From NCBI RefSeq assembly GCF_000334895.1, contig NZ_BAFM01000024.1, positions 1 through 40,786 on the forward strand: a DNA stretch of 40,786 bases. The letters run 5' to 3'. How positions within the stretch are numbered: position 1 is the first letter of the stretch; each line of letters opens with the position of its first letter. Origin of the DNA: Halococcus agarilyticus (GTDB taxonomy: Archaea > Halobacteriota > Halobacteria > Halobacteriales > Halococcaceae). The notes beneath the pieces are model-generated. The model ran no database searches. It saw only the letters and a list, made by a program, of their open reading frames with translations, and was not told the origin of the DNA. This document shows, in pieces, positions 31,995 to 40,275 of the stretch. A program made the translations under genes and the position numbers.

Positions 31995-33740
31995 TCATCG
32001 CCGGTCCCGCATCGGCACCGAGACGTCCGAGCGATCGGCCTCGTCGAGCGCGTCCTCGTAGCCCGCGTCGGCGTGGCGGATCACGCCCATTCCGGGGTCG
32101 GTCGTGAAGACTCGGCGAGCTTTCTCCCCAGCGAGGTCGGAGCCGTCGAGCACGACGTGGTTGTTGGCGTGGAGCGCGTTGCCGATGCCGACGCCGCCGC
32201 CGTCGTGGACGCTCACGATGTCCGCGCCCGCCGCACAGTTGAGCAGCGCGTTCAGAATCGGCCAGTCCGCGACCGCGTCGGTGCCGTCCCGCATGGCCTC
32301 GGTCTCGCGGTGTGGGCTGGCGACGCTGCCGGCGTCGAGGTGATCGCGGGTGACGACGATCGGCGCGGCGATCTCGCCGTCGGCGACGAGTTCGTTGATC
32401 CGGAGTGCGAACCGTGCCCGCTCGGTCAGGCTGTCGGGGTCGTCTTCGTCGGTTTCGTACCCGAGCCAGCAGACCCGCGCGGGGAGTCCCTGAAAGGACA
32501 CCTGCTCCTGGGCGAGCTCGATCCAGCGGTTGAGCGATTCGTTGTCGGGGAACAATTCTGTGACCGCCTCGTCGGTGCGGTGGATGTCGGCGGGATCGCC
32601 GGAGAGCGCCGCCCATCGGAAGGGACCGCGACCGCGACAGAACATCGGCCGGATGTACGCCGGCACGAACCCCGGAAACTCGAAGACATCTTCGCGCCCG
32701 CGGTGATCCTCGACCTGGCCGCGGAGGTTGTTGCCGTACTCGAAGGCGACTGCGCCGCGATCCTGGAGGTCGAGGATGGCGTCGACGTGGCGCTCCATCG
32801 TATCGAGGCTCTCCTCGCGGTAGCGCTCGGGATCCGATTCTCGGCGGTCGTCGGCCTCTGCGACGGAGTAGCCGCTCGGGTAGTAGCCTTCGAGTTCGTC
32901 GTGGGCGCTGGTCTGGTCGGTCACGATGTCGGGGACGAACCCGCGCTCCAGCATCGTTTCGAGCATGTCCGCGACGTTCATCTCGACGGCGACGCTGTAC
33001 GGCTCGTTCGCTTCGGCCGCTTCCTCAGCGTTGTCGAGCGCCTCGTCGAGACTGTCGGCGCGCTCCATCAGGTAGTCCGTATCGAGCCGGCGCTCGATCC
33101 GGCGCGCGTCGACTTCGGCGGCGATACACACACCTCGATTCATCGTGACCGCGAGCGGCTGTGCGCCGCTCATACCCCCCAAACCGCCGGTAGCGACGAC
33201 TTTTCCTTCGAGGTTGCTATCGTATTCCTGCCGGCCCAGTTCGGCGAGGGTCTCGTAGGTTCCCTGGATGATTCCCTGGGTGCCGATGTACGCCCACGAG
33301 CCGGCGGTCATCTGGCCGTACATGATTTTGCCCTCGGCTTCGAGTTCGTGGAACTGCTCCCAGTCGTCCCACTTCCCCACGAGATTCGAGTTCGCGATCA
33401 GTACCCGAGGAGCGCGCTCGTGAGTCTCGAAACGGCCGACGGGCTTGCCCGACTGGACGAGGAGGGTCTCGGTATCCTCCAGTTCGCGGAGCTCGTCGAG
33501 GATGGCGTCGTAGGCGTCCCACGATCGGGCGGCCCTGCCGGTGCCGCCGTACACCACGAGATCCTCGGGCTTTTCGGCCACTTCGGGATCGAGGTTGTTG
33601 TTGAGCATCCGGAGGGCGGCCTCCTGACGCCATCCCTCACACTCGATCTCGGTGCCCGTCGGTGCGCCCCGATACTCGCGCCACTCGTCGGACGGCTCGC
33701 CGATACCGGGCTCGGTTCCGGCGGGTTGCTGTTCACTCAT
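31995..33740 (-). CDS. hutU: Urocanate hydratase
   Basis: The 581-residue NAD-dependent enzyme converts urocanate to 4-imidazolone-5-propionate. Family hallmarks are present: [18 protein letters not shown] near residue 65, [15 protein letters not shown] for NAD binding, the catalytic-cysteine region [20 protein letters not shown], and [18 protein letters not shown]. Length is slightly above the bacterial 550-560 because of an acidic N-terminus. It is the first gene of hutU-hutI-hutH and carries the operon promoter. Confidence 0.96.
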   Translation of the reverse strand: MSEQQPAGTEPGIGEPSDEWREYRGAPTGTEIECEGWRQEAALRMLNNNLDPEVAEKPEDLVVYGGTGRAARSWDAYDAILDELRELEDTETLLVQSGKPVGRFETHERAPRVLIANSNLVGKWDDWEQFHELEAEGKIMYGQMTAGSWAYIGTQGIIQGTYETLAELGRQEYDSNLEGKVVATGGLGGMSGAQPLAVTMNRGVCIAAEVDARRIERRLDTDYLMERADSLDEALDNAEEAAEANEPYSVAVEMNVADMLETMLERGFVPDIVTDQTSAHDELEGYYPSGYSVAEADDRRESDPERYREESLDTMERHVDAILDLQDRGAVAFEYGNNLRGQVEDHRGREDVFEFPGFVPAYIRPMFCRGRGPFRWAALSGDPADIHRTDEAVTELFPDNESLNRWIELAQEQVSFQGLPARVCWLGYETDEDDPDSLTERARFALRINELVADGEIAAPIVVTRDHLDAGSVASPHRETEAMRDGTDAVADWPILNALLNCAAGADIVSVHDGGGVGIGNALHANNHVVLDGSDLAGEKARRVFTTDPGMGVIRHADAGYEDALDEADRSDVSVPMRDRR

Positions 33741-33794
33741 CCTCTCTCCCTATGCGAACGGTTCACGAGTCAGTTGTGGCTCCACGAGGAGGGT

Positions 33795-33803
33795 GATTTA
33801 TGA
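33795..33803 (-). promoter_or_regulatory. Probable promoter of the hut operon
   Basis: On the minus strand tcataaatc is the only TATA-like box upstream of hutU. It lies 55-63 bases before the ATG at 33740, implying a leader of about 30 bases. That leader contains agggagagagg just before the start, a possible ribosome binding site. No regulator gene is adjacent. Confidence 0.45.
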
Positions 33804-33950
33804 GAGCAGCCGGTTCCGGCTTGCGAACGGACCGACGTATCGGAGCGGAGCGACGAAGCCTCCGCCGCCGCGACGATGGCACGTGTTCGGGGTCGCACCG
33901 TAGTGTCCCGACCACGCGAACCGCTTCCACCGTCGACGAGAACCCAGCCG

Positions 33951-34280
33951 TCAGTAGACCGGTGGCGCGTAGACGCTGACCGTCCGGAGCGGTCCTCCGT
34001 CGTCACCGTCCCTCTCATCGCCGTCGTTGCGGATCTCGTGCGCTTCGCCGGCCTCGATGCAGACGAGCGTACCAGATGTGAGACGGCACTCCTCGCCGTC
34101 GACGACGGCGACGCCGGTTCCGTCGGCGACGTAGCACCACTGATCGGCCTCTGGATGGCGGTTCTCGGGGCCGCCGGTCGACTGACCCGGCGAGAGCACC
34201 ATCGTCGCGGCCTGAGAGCGCTCGGTGCCGGCGACGACGTCGAAGAAGCCGTCGGCCTCGTCGGTCTCGACGACGTTCAC
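33951..34280 (-). CDS. Small single-domain cupin
   Basis: The 109-residue protein is a one-domain beta-barrel with the two cupin motifs: motif 1 around GPENRHPEADQWCYVADGTG (His and Glu ligands) and motif 2 around SGTLVCIEAGEAHEIRNDGD. It probably binds one divalent metal. The function (enzyme, sugar isomerase-like, or sensor) cannot be told. It starts with GTG overlapping the stop codon of the upstream oxidoreductase gene (GTGA), so the two are one transcriptional and translational unit. Confidence 0.82.
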   Translation of the reverse strand: MNVVETDEADGFFDVVAGTERSQAATMVLSPGQSTGGPENRHPEADQWCYVADGTGVAVVDGEECRLTSGTLVCIEAGEAHEIRNDGDERDGDDGGPLRTVSVYAPPVY

Positions 34281-35305
34281 GATTCACTCGGCTCCGCGAC
34301 TTTCACGACTTGCTTGCCGATGTTGTCGCCCTCGAACAGTCCGAGGAAGGCGTCGGGAGCGTTCTCGAACCCCTCGACGATCGACTCGCGGTGGGCGATG
34401 TCGCCGTTCGTCACCCACTCGTGGAGGCGGTCGTTCGCGTGCTCGAATCTGGTCGCGTAATCACCGACGAGAAAGCCCTCGACGCGGGCGCGCGGCGCGA
34501 TGAGCCCCGGGAGTTTTCGCGGTCCTGTCGGGACCCCCTCCTCGTTGTAGAGCGCGATCTGGCCGCAGATCGCCACCCGCGCGTCGACGTTCAACCGGGT
34601 GAACACCGCGTCCGAGATCGGGCCGCCGACGTTGTCGAAGTAGGCGTCGACGCCGTTCGGTGCGGCGTCGCCGAGCGCCTCGCGGTAGTCGTCGGTCGTC
34701 TTGTAGTTGATGCCGGCGTCGAACCCGAGATCGTCTTCGAGGTAGTCCACCTTCTCGTCGCTGCCTGCGAACCCGACGACGCGCGCACCGCCGAGGCCGG
34801 CGATCCCGCCGACGGTCGAGCCGACCGCACCAGCCGCGCCCGAAACGACGACCGTGTCGCCCGGATCGGGTTCGAGCACGTCGAGCGTGCCGAAGTACGC
34901 CGTCCGGCCGGGCATCCCGAGCACGCCGAGGTAGGTGGGGAGCGTGAGGTTCTCGTGATCGGGGTCGATCGAGGTGAGGTCGTCGCCGTCGAGAAGGGAA
35001 TGCTCGCTCCAGAATCCTTCGCCGAAGACGAACTCTCCAGCGCCCCAGTCGTCGTGTGCGGACTCGACGACCTCGCCGACGACGTGGCCCGCCATCCGGT
35101 CGCCGACGTCCCACGGATCGGCGTAGGACTCGCGGTCGCGCATCCGTCCGCGCATGTACGGATCGACCGAGAGGTACAGCGTGCGGACGAGCACCTCGCC
35201 GTGACGTGGCTCCGGAACGTCGCGTTCTTCGAGTTCGAACGTGTCGCGATCGGGTTTCCCGTCGGGACGCTTGCTCAGAACGAACTGGCGGTTGGTGTCT
35301 GTCAC
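34277..35305 (-). CDS. NADP-dependent MDR oxidoreductase (prostaglandin/leukotriene reductase-like)
   Basis: This 342-residue zinc-free medium-chain reductase has the YLSVDPYMRGRM signature near the N-terminus, PGRTAYFG, the dinucleotide-binding VSGAAGAVGSTVGGIAG, and the family's GINYKTTDDYREAL and DAYFDNVGG motifs. These identify the PTGR/CurA group, which reduces alpha,beta-unsaturated ketones and aldehydes with NADPH. GTG 35305 is the best start because the conserved sequence begins right after it (TDTNRQFVLSKRPDG). It is divergent from the lactate-utilisation operon and coupled to the cupin gene. Confidence 0.88.
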   Translation of the reverse strand: MTDTNRQFVLSKRPDGKPDRDTFELEERDVPEPRHGEVLVRTLYLSVDPYMRGRMRDRESYADPWDVGDRMAGHVVGEVVESAHDDWGAGEFVFGEGFWSEHSLLDGDDLTSIDPDHENLTLPTYLGVLGMPGRTAYFGTLDVLEPDPGDTVVVSGAAGAVGSTVGGIAGLGGARVVGFAGSDEKVDYLEDDLGFDAGINYKTTDDYREALGDAAPNGVDAYFDNVGGPISDAVFTRLNVDARVAICGQIALYNEEGVPTGPRKLPGLIAPRARVEGFLVGDYATRFEHANDRLHEWVTNGDIAHRESIVEGFENAPDAFLGLFEGDNIGKQVVKVAEPSES

Positions 35306-35447
35306 GGCTGATTCGTCGGTCCGTGATCGGACGAGTGTTCGGGTATCGGCAGTCGATCGACAGAATAGGCACTGGCCTGAAACGTGCCGACTGCACCACC
35401 GACATTTGGGGCAAAAGACGAATACCTCGCTGGATCGATCGTGATGT

Positions 35448-35954
35448 ATGGCAACCGAGACGGTCGCGACGTTCGAGTCCTCGCTCGACGAGCTGGGGGT
35501 CGGGCTGACGCGCACCGACCCGGAGGGGTTCGACGACGCGCTCGCGGCGATTCTCGACGAACCGGCGGTCGGCGTCCCGCTCCGGATCGACGGCGTCTCG
35601 CTCGACGACGTGCCGGTCACGGTCGATCCGACGCTCGCCGAACTCCGGGCGGCGCGGACCGGCGTGACGCCGGTCGGGACGGCGGTCGCGACCTACGGTA
35701 CGCTCGCGATCGAGTCATCCCCCGCGGGCGACGAGCCGGTGAGTCTCTTTCCCGAGCGCCACGTCGCGGTCGTTCGCGAGGAAGACATCGTGTGGGGGTT
35801 GGACGAGGCGTTCGCGCGGCTCGACGAGGCGTTCGACGCCGGCCGGGACAGCGTGGTGTTCGCGACGGGCGTGAGTGCAACCGCCGACATGGGATCGATG
35901 GTCGAGGGCGTTCACGGTCCGACCGCGGTTCACGTGGTGGTGGTCGAGTCGTGA
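35448..35954 (+). CDS. lutC: LutC-like LUD-domain protein
   Basis: The 168-residue protein is a single LUD domain, the LutC type of the L-lactate utilisation complex. The diagnostic C-terminal motif is present as GVSATADMGSMVEGVHGP followed by a strand VHVVVVES; a TAVATYGTLAIESSPAGDEP strand-turn precedes it. In Bacillus, LutABC oxidises L-lactate to pyruvate. A BRE/TATA-like patch (caaaagacgaatacc, 35412-35426) lies upstream of ATG 35448. Its TGA overlaps the GTG of the next gene, so both subunits are made together. The reaction here is inferred by homology. Confidence 0.85.
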   Translation: MATETVATFESSLDELGVGLTRTDPEGFDDALAAILDEPAVGVPLRIDGVSLDDVPVTVDPTLAELRAARTGVTPVGTAVATYGTLAIESSPAGDEPVSLFPERHVAVVREEDIVWGLDEAFARLDEAFDAGRDSVVFATGVSATADMGSMVEGVHGPTAVHVVVVES

Positions 35955-38227
35955 GTGCCGAGACACGTCGGGAGAGGGCGGCACACATCCGCCAGCTCCT
36001 CGACACCGAGGGCGAGAACGTCCACGCGGACGCGACGCACATCAACGAAGCGCGCTACGACGCGGCCGCGGAGTTCGAGGCGTACGAGGAGCTCCGGACC
36101 GAAGCCCGCGAGATCAAGGCGGACGCGATCGAGCGACTGCCCGAGCTGATCGATCAGGTCACCGACGCCGTCGAGTCGAACGGCGGGCAGGTCTATCTCG
36201 CCGACGACGCCGCGGACGCGAATCGGTATATCGAGGAGGTGGCCGGCGACGCCGACTCGCTCGTGAAGTCGAAGTCGATGACCACCGAGGAGATCGAGGT
36301 CAACGACTCGCTCGAAGCCGCGGGCGTCGACGTCCACGAGACCGATCTCGGCGAGTGGGTGCTCCAGGTCGCCGACGAGTCGCCCTCGCACATCGTCGGA
36401 CCGGCGATGCACAAGTCCCGCGAGGGGATCGCCGAGCTGTTCAACGAGCGGTTCGATCCCGACGACCCCCTCGAAACCGCCGAGGAACTCACCGCGTTCG
36501 CCCGGGACTGGCTCGGCGAACGGATTCGGGATGCGGACGTCGGGATGACCGGCGCGAACTTCGTGCTCGCGGAATCGGGCTCGATCGTGCTCGTGACCAA
36601 CGAGGGCAACGCCCGGAAGTGTGCGGTCGCGCCCGACACCCACGTCGCGGTCGCGGGCGTCGAGAAGCTCGTCCCCTCGATCCGGGAACTCCAGCCGTTC
36701 GTGGAACTGATCGCACGTGCGGCCACCGGCCAGTCGATCGCCCAGTACGTCACGACGCTCTCGCCGCCGGTCGAAACGCCAGCGCTCGACTTCGACGATC
36801 CCGACACGCCGTTGAGCGAGGCCGGGATCGGGGGTGGAGGCGATGGAGGTGGTAGCGACGGCAACGACGACCGCGAGTTCCACCTCGTGCTGCTGGACAA
36901 CGGCCGGTCGGCGATGCGCGAGGACGACCAGCTCCGGGAGACGCTCTACTGCATCCGGTGTGGCGCGTGCGCGAACTCGTGTGCCAACTTCCAGCACGTC
37001 GGCGGCCACGCCTTCGGCGGCGAGACCTACACCGGCGGGATCGCCACCGGCTGGGAGGCTGGCGTCCACGGACAGGACAGCGCCGCGGAGTTCAACGACC
37101 TCTGTACCGGCTGCTCGCGCTGCGTGAACGCCTGTCCCGTGAAGATCGACATCCCGTGGATCAACACCGTGGTGCGCGACCGGATCAATCGCGGGGTGGG
37201 TGACGCCAGCGATGCGAGCGACGCTCCCGAGTTCGACTTCCTCGTCGAGGGGCTGACGCCCGACGAGGAGCCCGGCGGACTCACTCCCCGAAAACGGTTT
37301 TTCGGCAACTTCCCGACCTTCGCGAAACTCGGGAGCGCCACCGCACCGGTGTCGAACTGGCTCGCGGGCACGGGGCCGAGCCGCGCGCTGCTGGAGCGGT
37401 TCCTCGGGATCGACCGCCGGCGCGACCTTCCTCAATTCGAGCGCGAAACCCTCGTCGAGTGGTTCGAATCGCGGGGTGGGTCGCGCGTTGCGGCGGCCGA
37501 CGCCGACCGCGAGGCGGTGCTCTACCCCGACGTCTACACCAACCACGTCCACACCGAGCGTGGGAAGGCTGCGGTGCGGGTGCTGGAGGCGCTCGGCGTC
37601 GCGGTGCGGGTTCCCGACGTTGCGTCGAGCGGGCGCGCACCGCTCTCCCAGGGGATGTTCGCCACCGCCGAGCGCCACGCCCACGACGCCGACGCCGACC
37701 TCGCCGAACACATCGACGCGGGCCGCGACGTGGTGGTGATCGAACCCTCCGACCTCGCGATGTTCGCCGGCGAGTACGAGAAGTTCCTGCCAGAGAAATC
37801 GGCCGAGCGGCTGGCAGAGAGCAGCTACGAGGCCATCGAGTACGTCTACGGCCTGCTCGAAAACGGGGCCGAGCGCGCGGCGCTGCGACGAGGCGACGGC
37901 GAGCGGGTGGCCTACCACAGCCACTGCCAGCAGCGGACGCTGGGGCTCGAAGCCCACACCGTGGCCGTGCTGGAGGGGTGTGATTACGACGTGCTCACCT
38001 CCGAGACCGAGTGTTGCGGGATGGCCGGTTCGTTCGGGTACAAACAGGAGTACTACGAACTGAGCATGGACGTCGGAAGTGACCTCGAAGCCCAGTTCAC
38101 GACCGACGACGCGCGTGACCGCACAGTCGTCGCGAGCGGGACGTCGTGCTGCGAGCAGCTGGATGCGCTGCTGGAGCGGACGAGTCGGCATCCGGTGCAG
38201 CTGTTGGATCCGGCACGGGAGAGGTAG
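35951..38227 (+). CDS. LutB-like LUD/4Fe-4S protein fused to a GlcF/LutA-type CCG domain
   Basis: The 758-residue protein starts at GTG 35951. Residues 1-290 form a LutB-type LUD domain (VGPAMHKSREGIAELFNERF, GANFVLAESGSIVLVTNEGNARKC), then a Gly-rich linker at about 293-305. Two [4Fe-4S] motifs follow, CIRCGACANSC at about 334 and CTGCSRCVNACPV at about 384. The C-terminal CCG region has a degenerate first copy (SSGRAPLSQGM) and an intact second (ECCGMAGSFGYKQEYYELS near 688). It therefore combines LutB with LutA. The C-terminal half is highly similar to that of the D-2-hydroxyacid dehydrogenase at 24912-27992. Predicted role: the electron-transferring L-lactate dehydrogenase subunit, acting with LutC. 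Confidence 0.87.
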   Translation: MSAETRRERAAHIRQLLDTEGENVHADATHINEARYDAAAEFEAYEELRTEAREIKADAIERLPELIDQVTDAVESNGGQVYLADDAADANRYIEEVAGDADSLVKSKSMTTEEIEVNDSLEAAGVDVHETDLGEWVLQVADESPSHIVGPAMHKSREGIAELFNERFDPDDPLETAEELTAFARDWLGERIRDADVGMTGANFVLAESGSIVLVTNEGNARKCAVAPDTHVAVAGVEKLVPSIRELQPFVELIARAATGQSIAQYVTTLSPPVETPALDFDDPDTPLSEAGIGGGGDGGGSDGNDDREFHLVLLDNGRSAMREDDQLRETLYCIRCGACANSCANFQHVGGHAFGGETYTGGIATGWEAGVHGQDSAAEFNDLCTGCSRCVNACPVKIDIPWINTVVRDRINRGVGDASDASDAPEFDFLVEGLTPDEEPGGLTPRKRFFGNFPTFAKLGSATAPVSNWLAGTGPSRALLERFLGIDRRRDLPQFERETLVEWFESRGGSRVAAADADREAVLYPDVYTNHVHTERGKAAVRVLEALGVAVRVPDVASSGRAPLSQGMFATAERHAHDADADLAEHIDAGRDVVVIEPSDLAMFAGEYEKFLPEKSAERLAESSYEAIEYVYGLLENGAERAALRRGDGERVAYHSHCQQRTLGLEAHTVAVLEGCDYDVLTSETECCGMAGSFGYKQEYYELSMDVGSDLEAQFTTDDARDRTVVASGTSCCEQLDALLERTSRHPVQLLDPARER

Positions 38228-38260
38228 ACGAGCGGTCGTGCGGTGATCGTTCGAGCTTAG

Positions 38261-39238
38261 TTACTGCTCGCCGGCGCGCGCCGCGTCGATGCGGTCGTGG
38301 TGGTCGCTCGACAGCGTGATCTCGACCGCGCCGAGGTTCTCGTCGAGCTGGTCGACCGTGCGCGCGCCCACGATCGGGACGCAGGTGAACTGCTCGCGCT
38401 CGATCAGCCACCGGAGCGCGACCTGGGCGGGCGTCGCGTCGAGTTCGTCGGCAACCGCTCGTACGGCGTCGAGCACGTCCCAGCCGCGCTCGGAGACGTA
38501 GTAGTCGTCGAAGAACTCGTCGAAGCTCCCGCGGGAGCCGTCGGGCGATTCGACCCCGCCCTCGTCGGTACGCTCGTACTTGCCGGTGAGGAAGCCGCCC
38601 GCGAGCGGCGAGTACGGACAGACCGCGAGCTCCTGATCGGCGCAGACGTCGAGGTAGTCGCTGACGTCCTCGTAGTAGGCGGCGTGGTAGAGGGGCTGGG
38701 TCACCTCGAAGCGTTCGAGGTCCTCGACGTCGGACTTCCAGAGCGCCTTCGTGAGCTTCCACGCGGCCATCGTGCTCGCGCCGATGTGGTTGACCTTCCC
38801 CTTGTAGACGAGTTCGTTCAGGGTGCGGAGGGTCTCCCCGACCGGCGTGTCGTCGTCGAAGCGATGGATGTAGTACAGATCGAGGTAGTCGGTGCCGAGT
38901 CGGTCGAGGGTGCCCTCGATCTCGGCACGGATGTTCTTCCGGCCGAGGTTTTCCGAAAAGCGGCTCTCCTGGCTCCAGTACACCTTCGAGGCGAGGACGT
39001 ACTCCTCGCGATCGCGGTCGTCGAGCCACTCGCCGATCCAGCGCTCGGAGTCGCCGCCACCGTACCCGTTCGCGGTGTCGATGAAGTTGATCCCGCGGTC
39101 GGCGGCGGCGTCGAGGAGCTCGTGGGCCTCCTCGCGATCGGTTTCGAGCACGTCGCCGGTCTGCTTGCCGAAGCGCCACGTGCCGAGACAGAGCTGTGAG
39201 ACCTTCGTACCGGTGGAACCGAGGGAGGTGTACTCCAT
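38261..39238 (-). CDS. Aldo/keto reductase
   Basis: This 325-residue (beta/alpha)8 NADP-dependent oxidoreductase has the complete catalytic tetrad: Asp54 and Tyr59 in NFIDTANGYG, Lys85 in VLASKVY, and His125 in DLYYIHRFDDD. The phosphate-binding GARTVDQLDENLGAVE lies near the C-terminus. It resembles the potassium-channel-beta-like/YajO group reducing sugar or other aldehydes; the substrate is unknown. ATG 39238 starts at the conserved MEYTSLGSTGTKVSQLCLGT. It faces the lactate operon convergently across 33 bases. Confidence 0.92.
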   Translation of the reverse strand: MEYTSLGSTGTKVSQLCLGTWRFGKQTGDVLETDREEAHELLDAAADRGINFIDTANGYGGGDSERWIGEWLDDRDREEYVLASKVYWSQESRFSENLGRKNIRAEIEGTLDRLGTDYLDLYYIHRFDDDTPVGETLRTLNELVYKGKVNHIGASTMAAWKLTKALWKSDVEDLERFEVTQPLYHAAYYEDVSDYLDVCADQELAVCPYSPLAGGFLTGKYERTDEGGVESPDGSRGSFDEFFDDYYVSERGWDVLDAVRAVADELDATPAQVALRWLIEREQFTCVPIVGARTVDQLDENLGAVEITLSSDHHDRIDAARAGEQ

Positions 39239-39340
39239 GACCGGTGGTCGGGGGTGGCGCACAAAGTCGTTCGGGATGCGGCGGTCCACAGAACGGCTCA
39301 CGTCGGGCGATCCGGCTCCACCGTGGCGGCGGGGAGGGCG

Positions 39341-39517
39341 CTACGCGTCGTCGAGGAGATCGTCGAGTTCGTCGTCGTCGAGCAGCCCGACGAGGCTCTC
39401 GCCGTTCTCGTAGCGCTCGTACTCCTCGTCGTTCAGCCGGTCGCGGATCTCCCCGTCGGTGAGCTTGCCTTCGAGTTCGGAATCCAGGTCGTCGGGGTCG
39501 TAACCGGGAACGGGCAT
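39341..39517 (-). CDS. Small acidic protein, 58 residues, unknown function
   Basis: The 58-residue protein starts at ATG 39517 behind a strong TATA box and is extremely acidic, ending LLDDDELDDLLDD before the final Ala. The body reads GYDPDDLDSELEGKLTDGEIRDRLNDEEYERYENGE, which predicts amphipathic helices without cysteines or membrane segments. No family was recognised. The start is well supported by the promoter, and the codon pattern is that of the neighbouring genes, so it looks real. Confidence 0.65.
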   Translation of the reverse strand: MPVPGYDPDDLDSELEGKLTDGEIRDRLNDEEYERYENGESLVGLLDDDELDDLLDDA

Positions 39518-39540
39518 GGTGGACGTTCGCCTCGGGGAGG

Positions 39541-39548
39541 GATATACT
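39541..39548 (-). promoter_or_regulatory. TATA box of the small acidic protein gene
   Basis: On the minus strand agtatatc lies 24-31 bases before the ATG at 39517. Confidence 0.65.
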
Positions 39549-39600
39549 GTGGGGCCGGCGGGTCGGGTCTTGTGGTGTTCGACGAGTCCGATCGAGTCCA

Positions 39601-39610
39601 TACTTTCATA
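39601..39610 (+). promoter_or_regulatory. Promoter-like box of the restriction-enzyme fragment
   Basis: The element tactttcata lies 29-38 bases before ATG 39639. It looks functional, so the truncated frame may still be expressed. Confidence 0.45.
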
Positions 39611-39638
39611 CCGTCCGCCCGACCCGTATGGAACAGCA

Positions 39639-39962
39639 ATGAGCCAGGCGATGGCCGCGTCGGGACCGTACCGCAACGCGAACCTGTTCTCGGGGTACTA
39701 CCTCGACGAACGGGTCGACGGGCTGGAGGCGTGGGACTGCGACGCGGACGCGCGGGCGGCGTTCGAGGAGTTGCGGGAGCTCTGGACCGGGGAAGAGGGG
39801 CTCGTGGCGTCGTATGGGGAGGACGAGCTCCTCGACGCGTGGATCGACGAGGTGCTCTCGATTATCGGGTTCGACACGCTCTCGGAGACGACGCTGCCCG
39901 ACGGGAACGGGTACACCGATCGGCTGCTGTTCGAGTCGGCGAGCGAGCACCGAATGTTCTGA
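39639..39962 (+). pseudogene. N-terminal fragment of a type IIG-like restriction-modification enzyme
   Basis: The 107-residue frame starts MSQAMAASGPYRNANLFSGYYLDERVD and continues through SYGEDELLDAWIDEVLSIIGFDTLSETTLPDGNGYTDRLLF, then stops at TGA 39960-39962. This layout (short disordered start, YRNxNLFSxxYLDERV, a DWIDEVLxxLGF-type segment, TTLPxxxGYTDRLLF) is the beginning of large haloarchaeal Eco57I/type IIG-like proteins of about 1,000 residues or more, as I recall that family. No nuclease or methylase motif follows, so the rest has been lost. A small stand-alone protein is the alternative. The DNA becomes markedly more AT-rich right after the stop codon. Confidence 0.5.
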
Positions 39963-39977
39963 TGAAAAATCTCCGTC

Positions 39978-40172
39978 TCAGATGCGTGTGTGAAGTCGTT
40001 CAGCGTGCTCGTACACTTCGTCGAGATGGTTGACTTCGGAACGGGGTATCCGCCCAGCAGAGAATTCGCCAGTACAGTCAGAATCGATACACTCGAAAAA
40101 CACTTTCCAGGCTGTTGGTTCCTCCTTGACGCCATACTGAAGGCTGGACCCGCAATACGGACAGCGACCCAT
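39978..40172 (-). CDS. Small zinc-ribbon protein, unknown function
   Basis: The 64-residue protein starts MGRCPYCGSSL at ATG 40172. Two alternative ATGs at 40187 and 40193 would add five or seven residues. It has one zinc ribbon with CPYC and CIDSDC, about 25 residues apart, and a charged helical C-terminus (SEVNHLDEVYEHAERLHTRI). Similar tiny zinc-ribbon proteins occur in viruses and plasmids of haloarchaea, but no specific family was recognised. It is divergent from the EVE-domain gene and lies in the AT-richer segment. Confidence 0.6.
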   Translation of the reverse strand: MGRCPYCGSSLQYGVKEEPTAWKVFFECIDSDCTGEFSAGRIPRSEVNHLDEVYEHAERLHTRI

Positions 40173-40243
40173 TTCCGTCCGTCGCATGAACATAAGCGGC
40201 CATGGTCGTGGCTTCTGGTTTGAACCCTCGGCCAGAGCATTCA

Positions 40244-40251
40244 CATTTATC
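40244..40251 (+). promoter_or_regulatory. TATA box of the EVE-like gene
   Basis: The element atttatct lies 25-32 bases before ATG 40276, the haloarchaeal spacing, and sets the start of the partial gene. Confidence 0.6.
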
Positions 40252-40275
40252 TGAGAGCGTGATTCATCGAAGTTG

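Noticed and set aside
33741-33950. Gap between hutU and the cupin gene checked for a missing hutG or a regulator
   Set aside because: The 210 bases hold the hut promoter and no open frame with protein-like character.
37461-37480. ggttcgaatc, the T-loop consensus of a tRNA
   Set aside because: It sits inside the LutB-like coding sequence and encodes EWFESRG; no acceptor stem or anticodon arm can be built around it.
35930-38191. Minus-strand open frame (753 codons) opposite the LutB-like gene
   Set aside because: The sense strand encodes clear Fe-S and LUD motifs; the antisense protein is His/Arg/Val-rich and lacks any fold signature.
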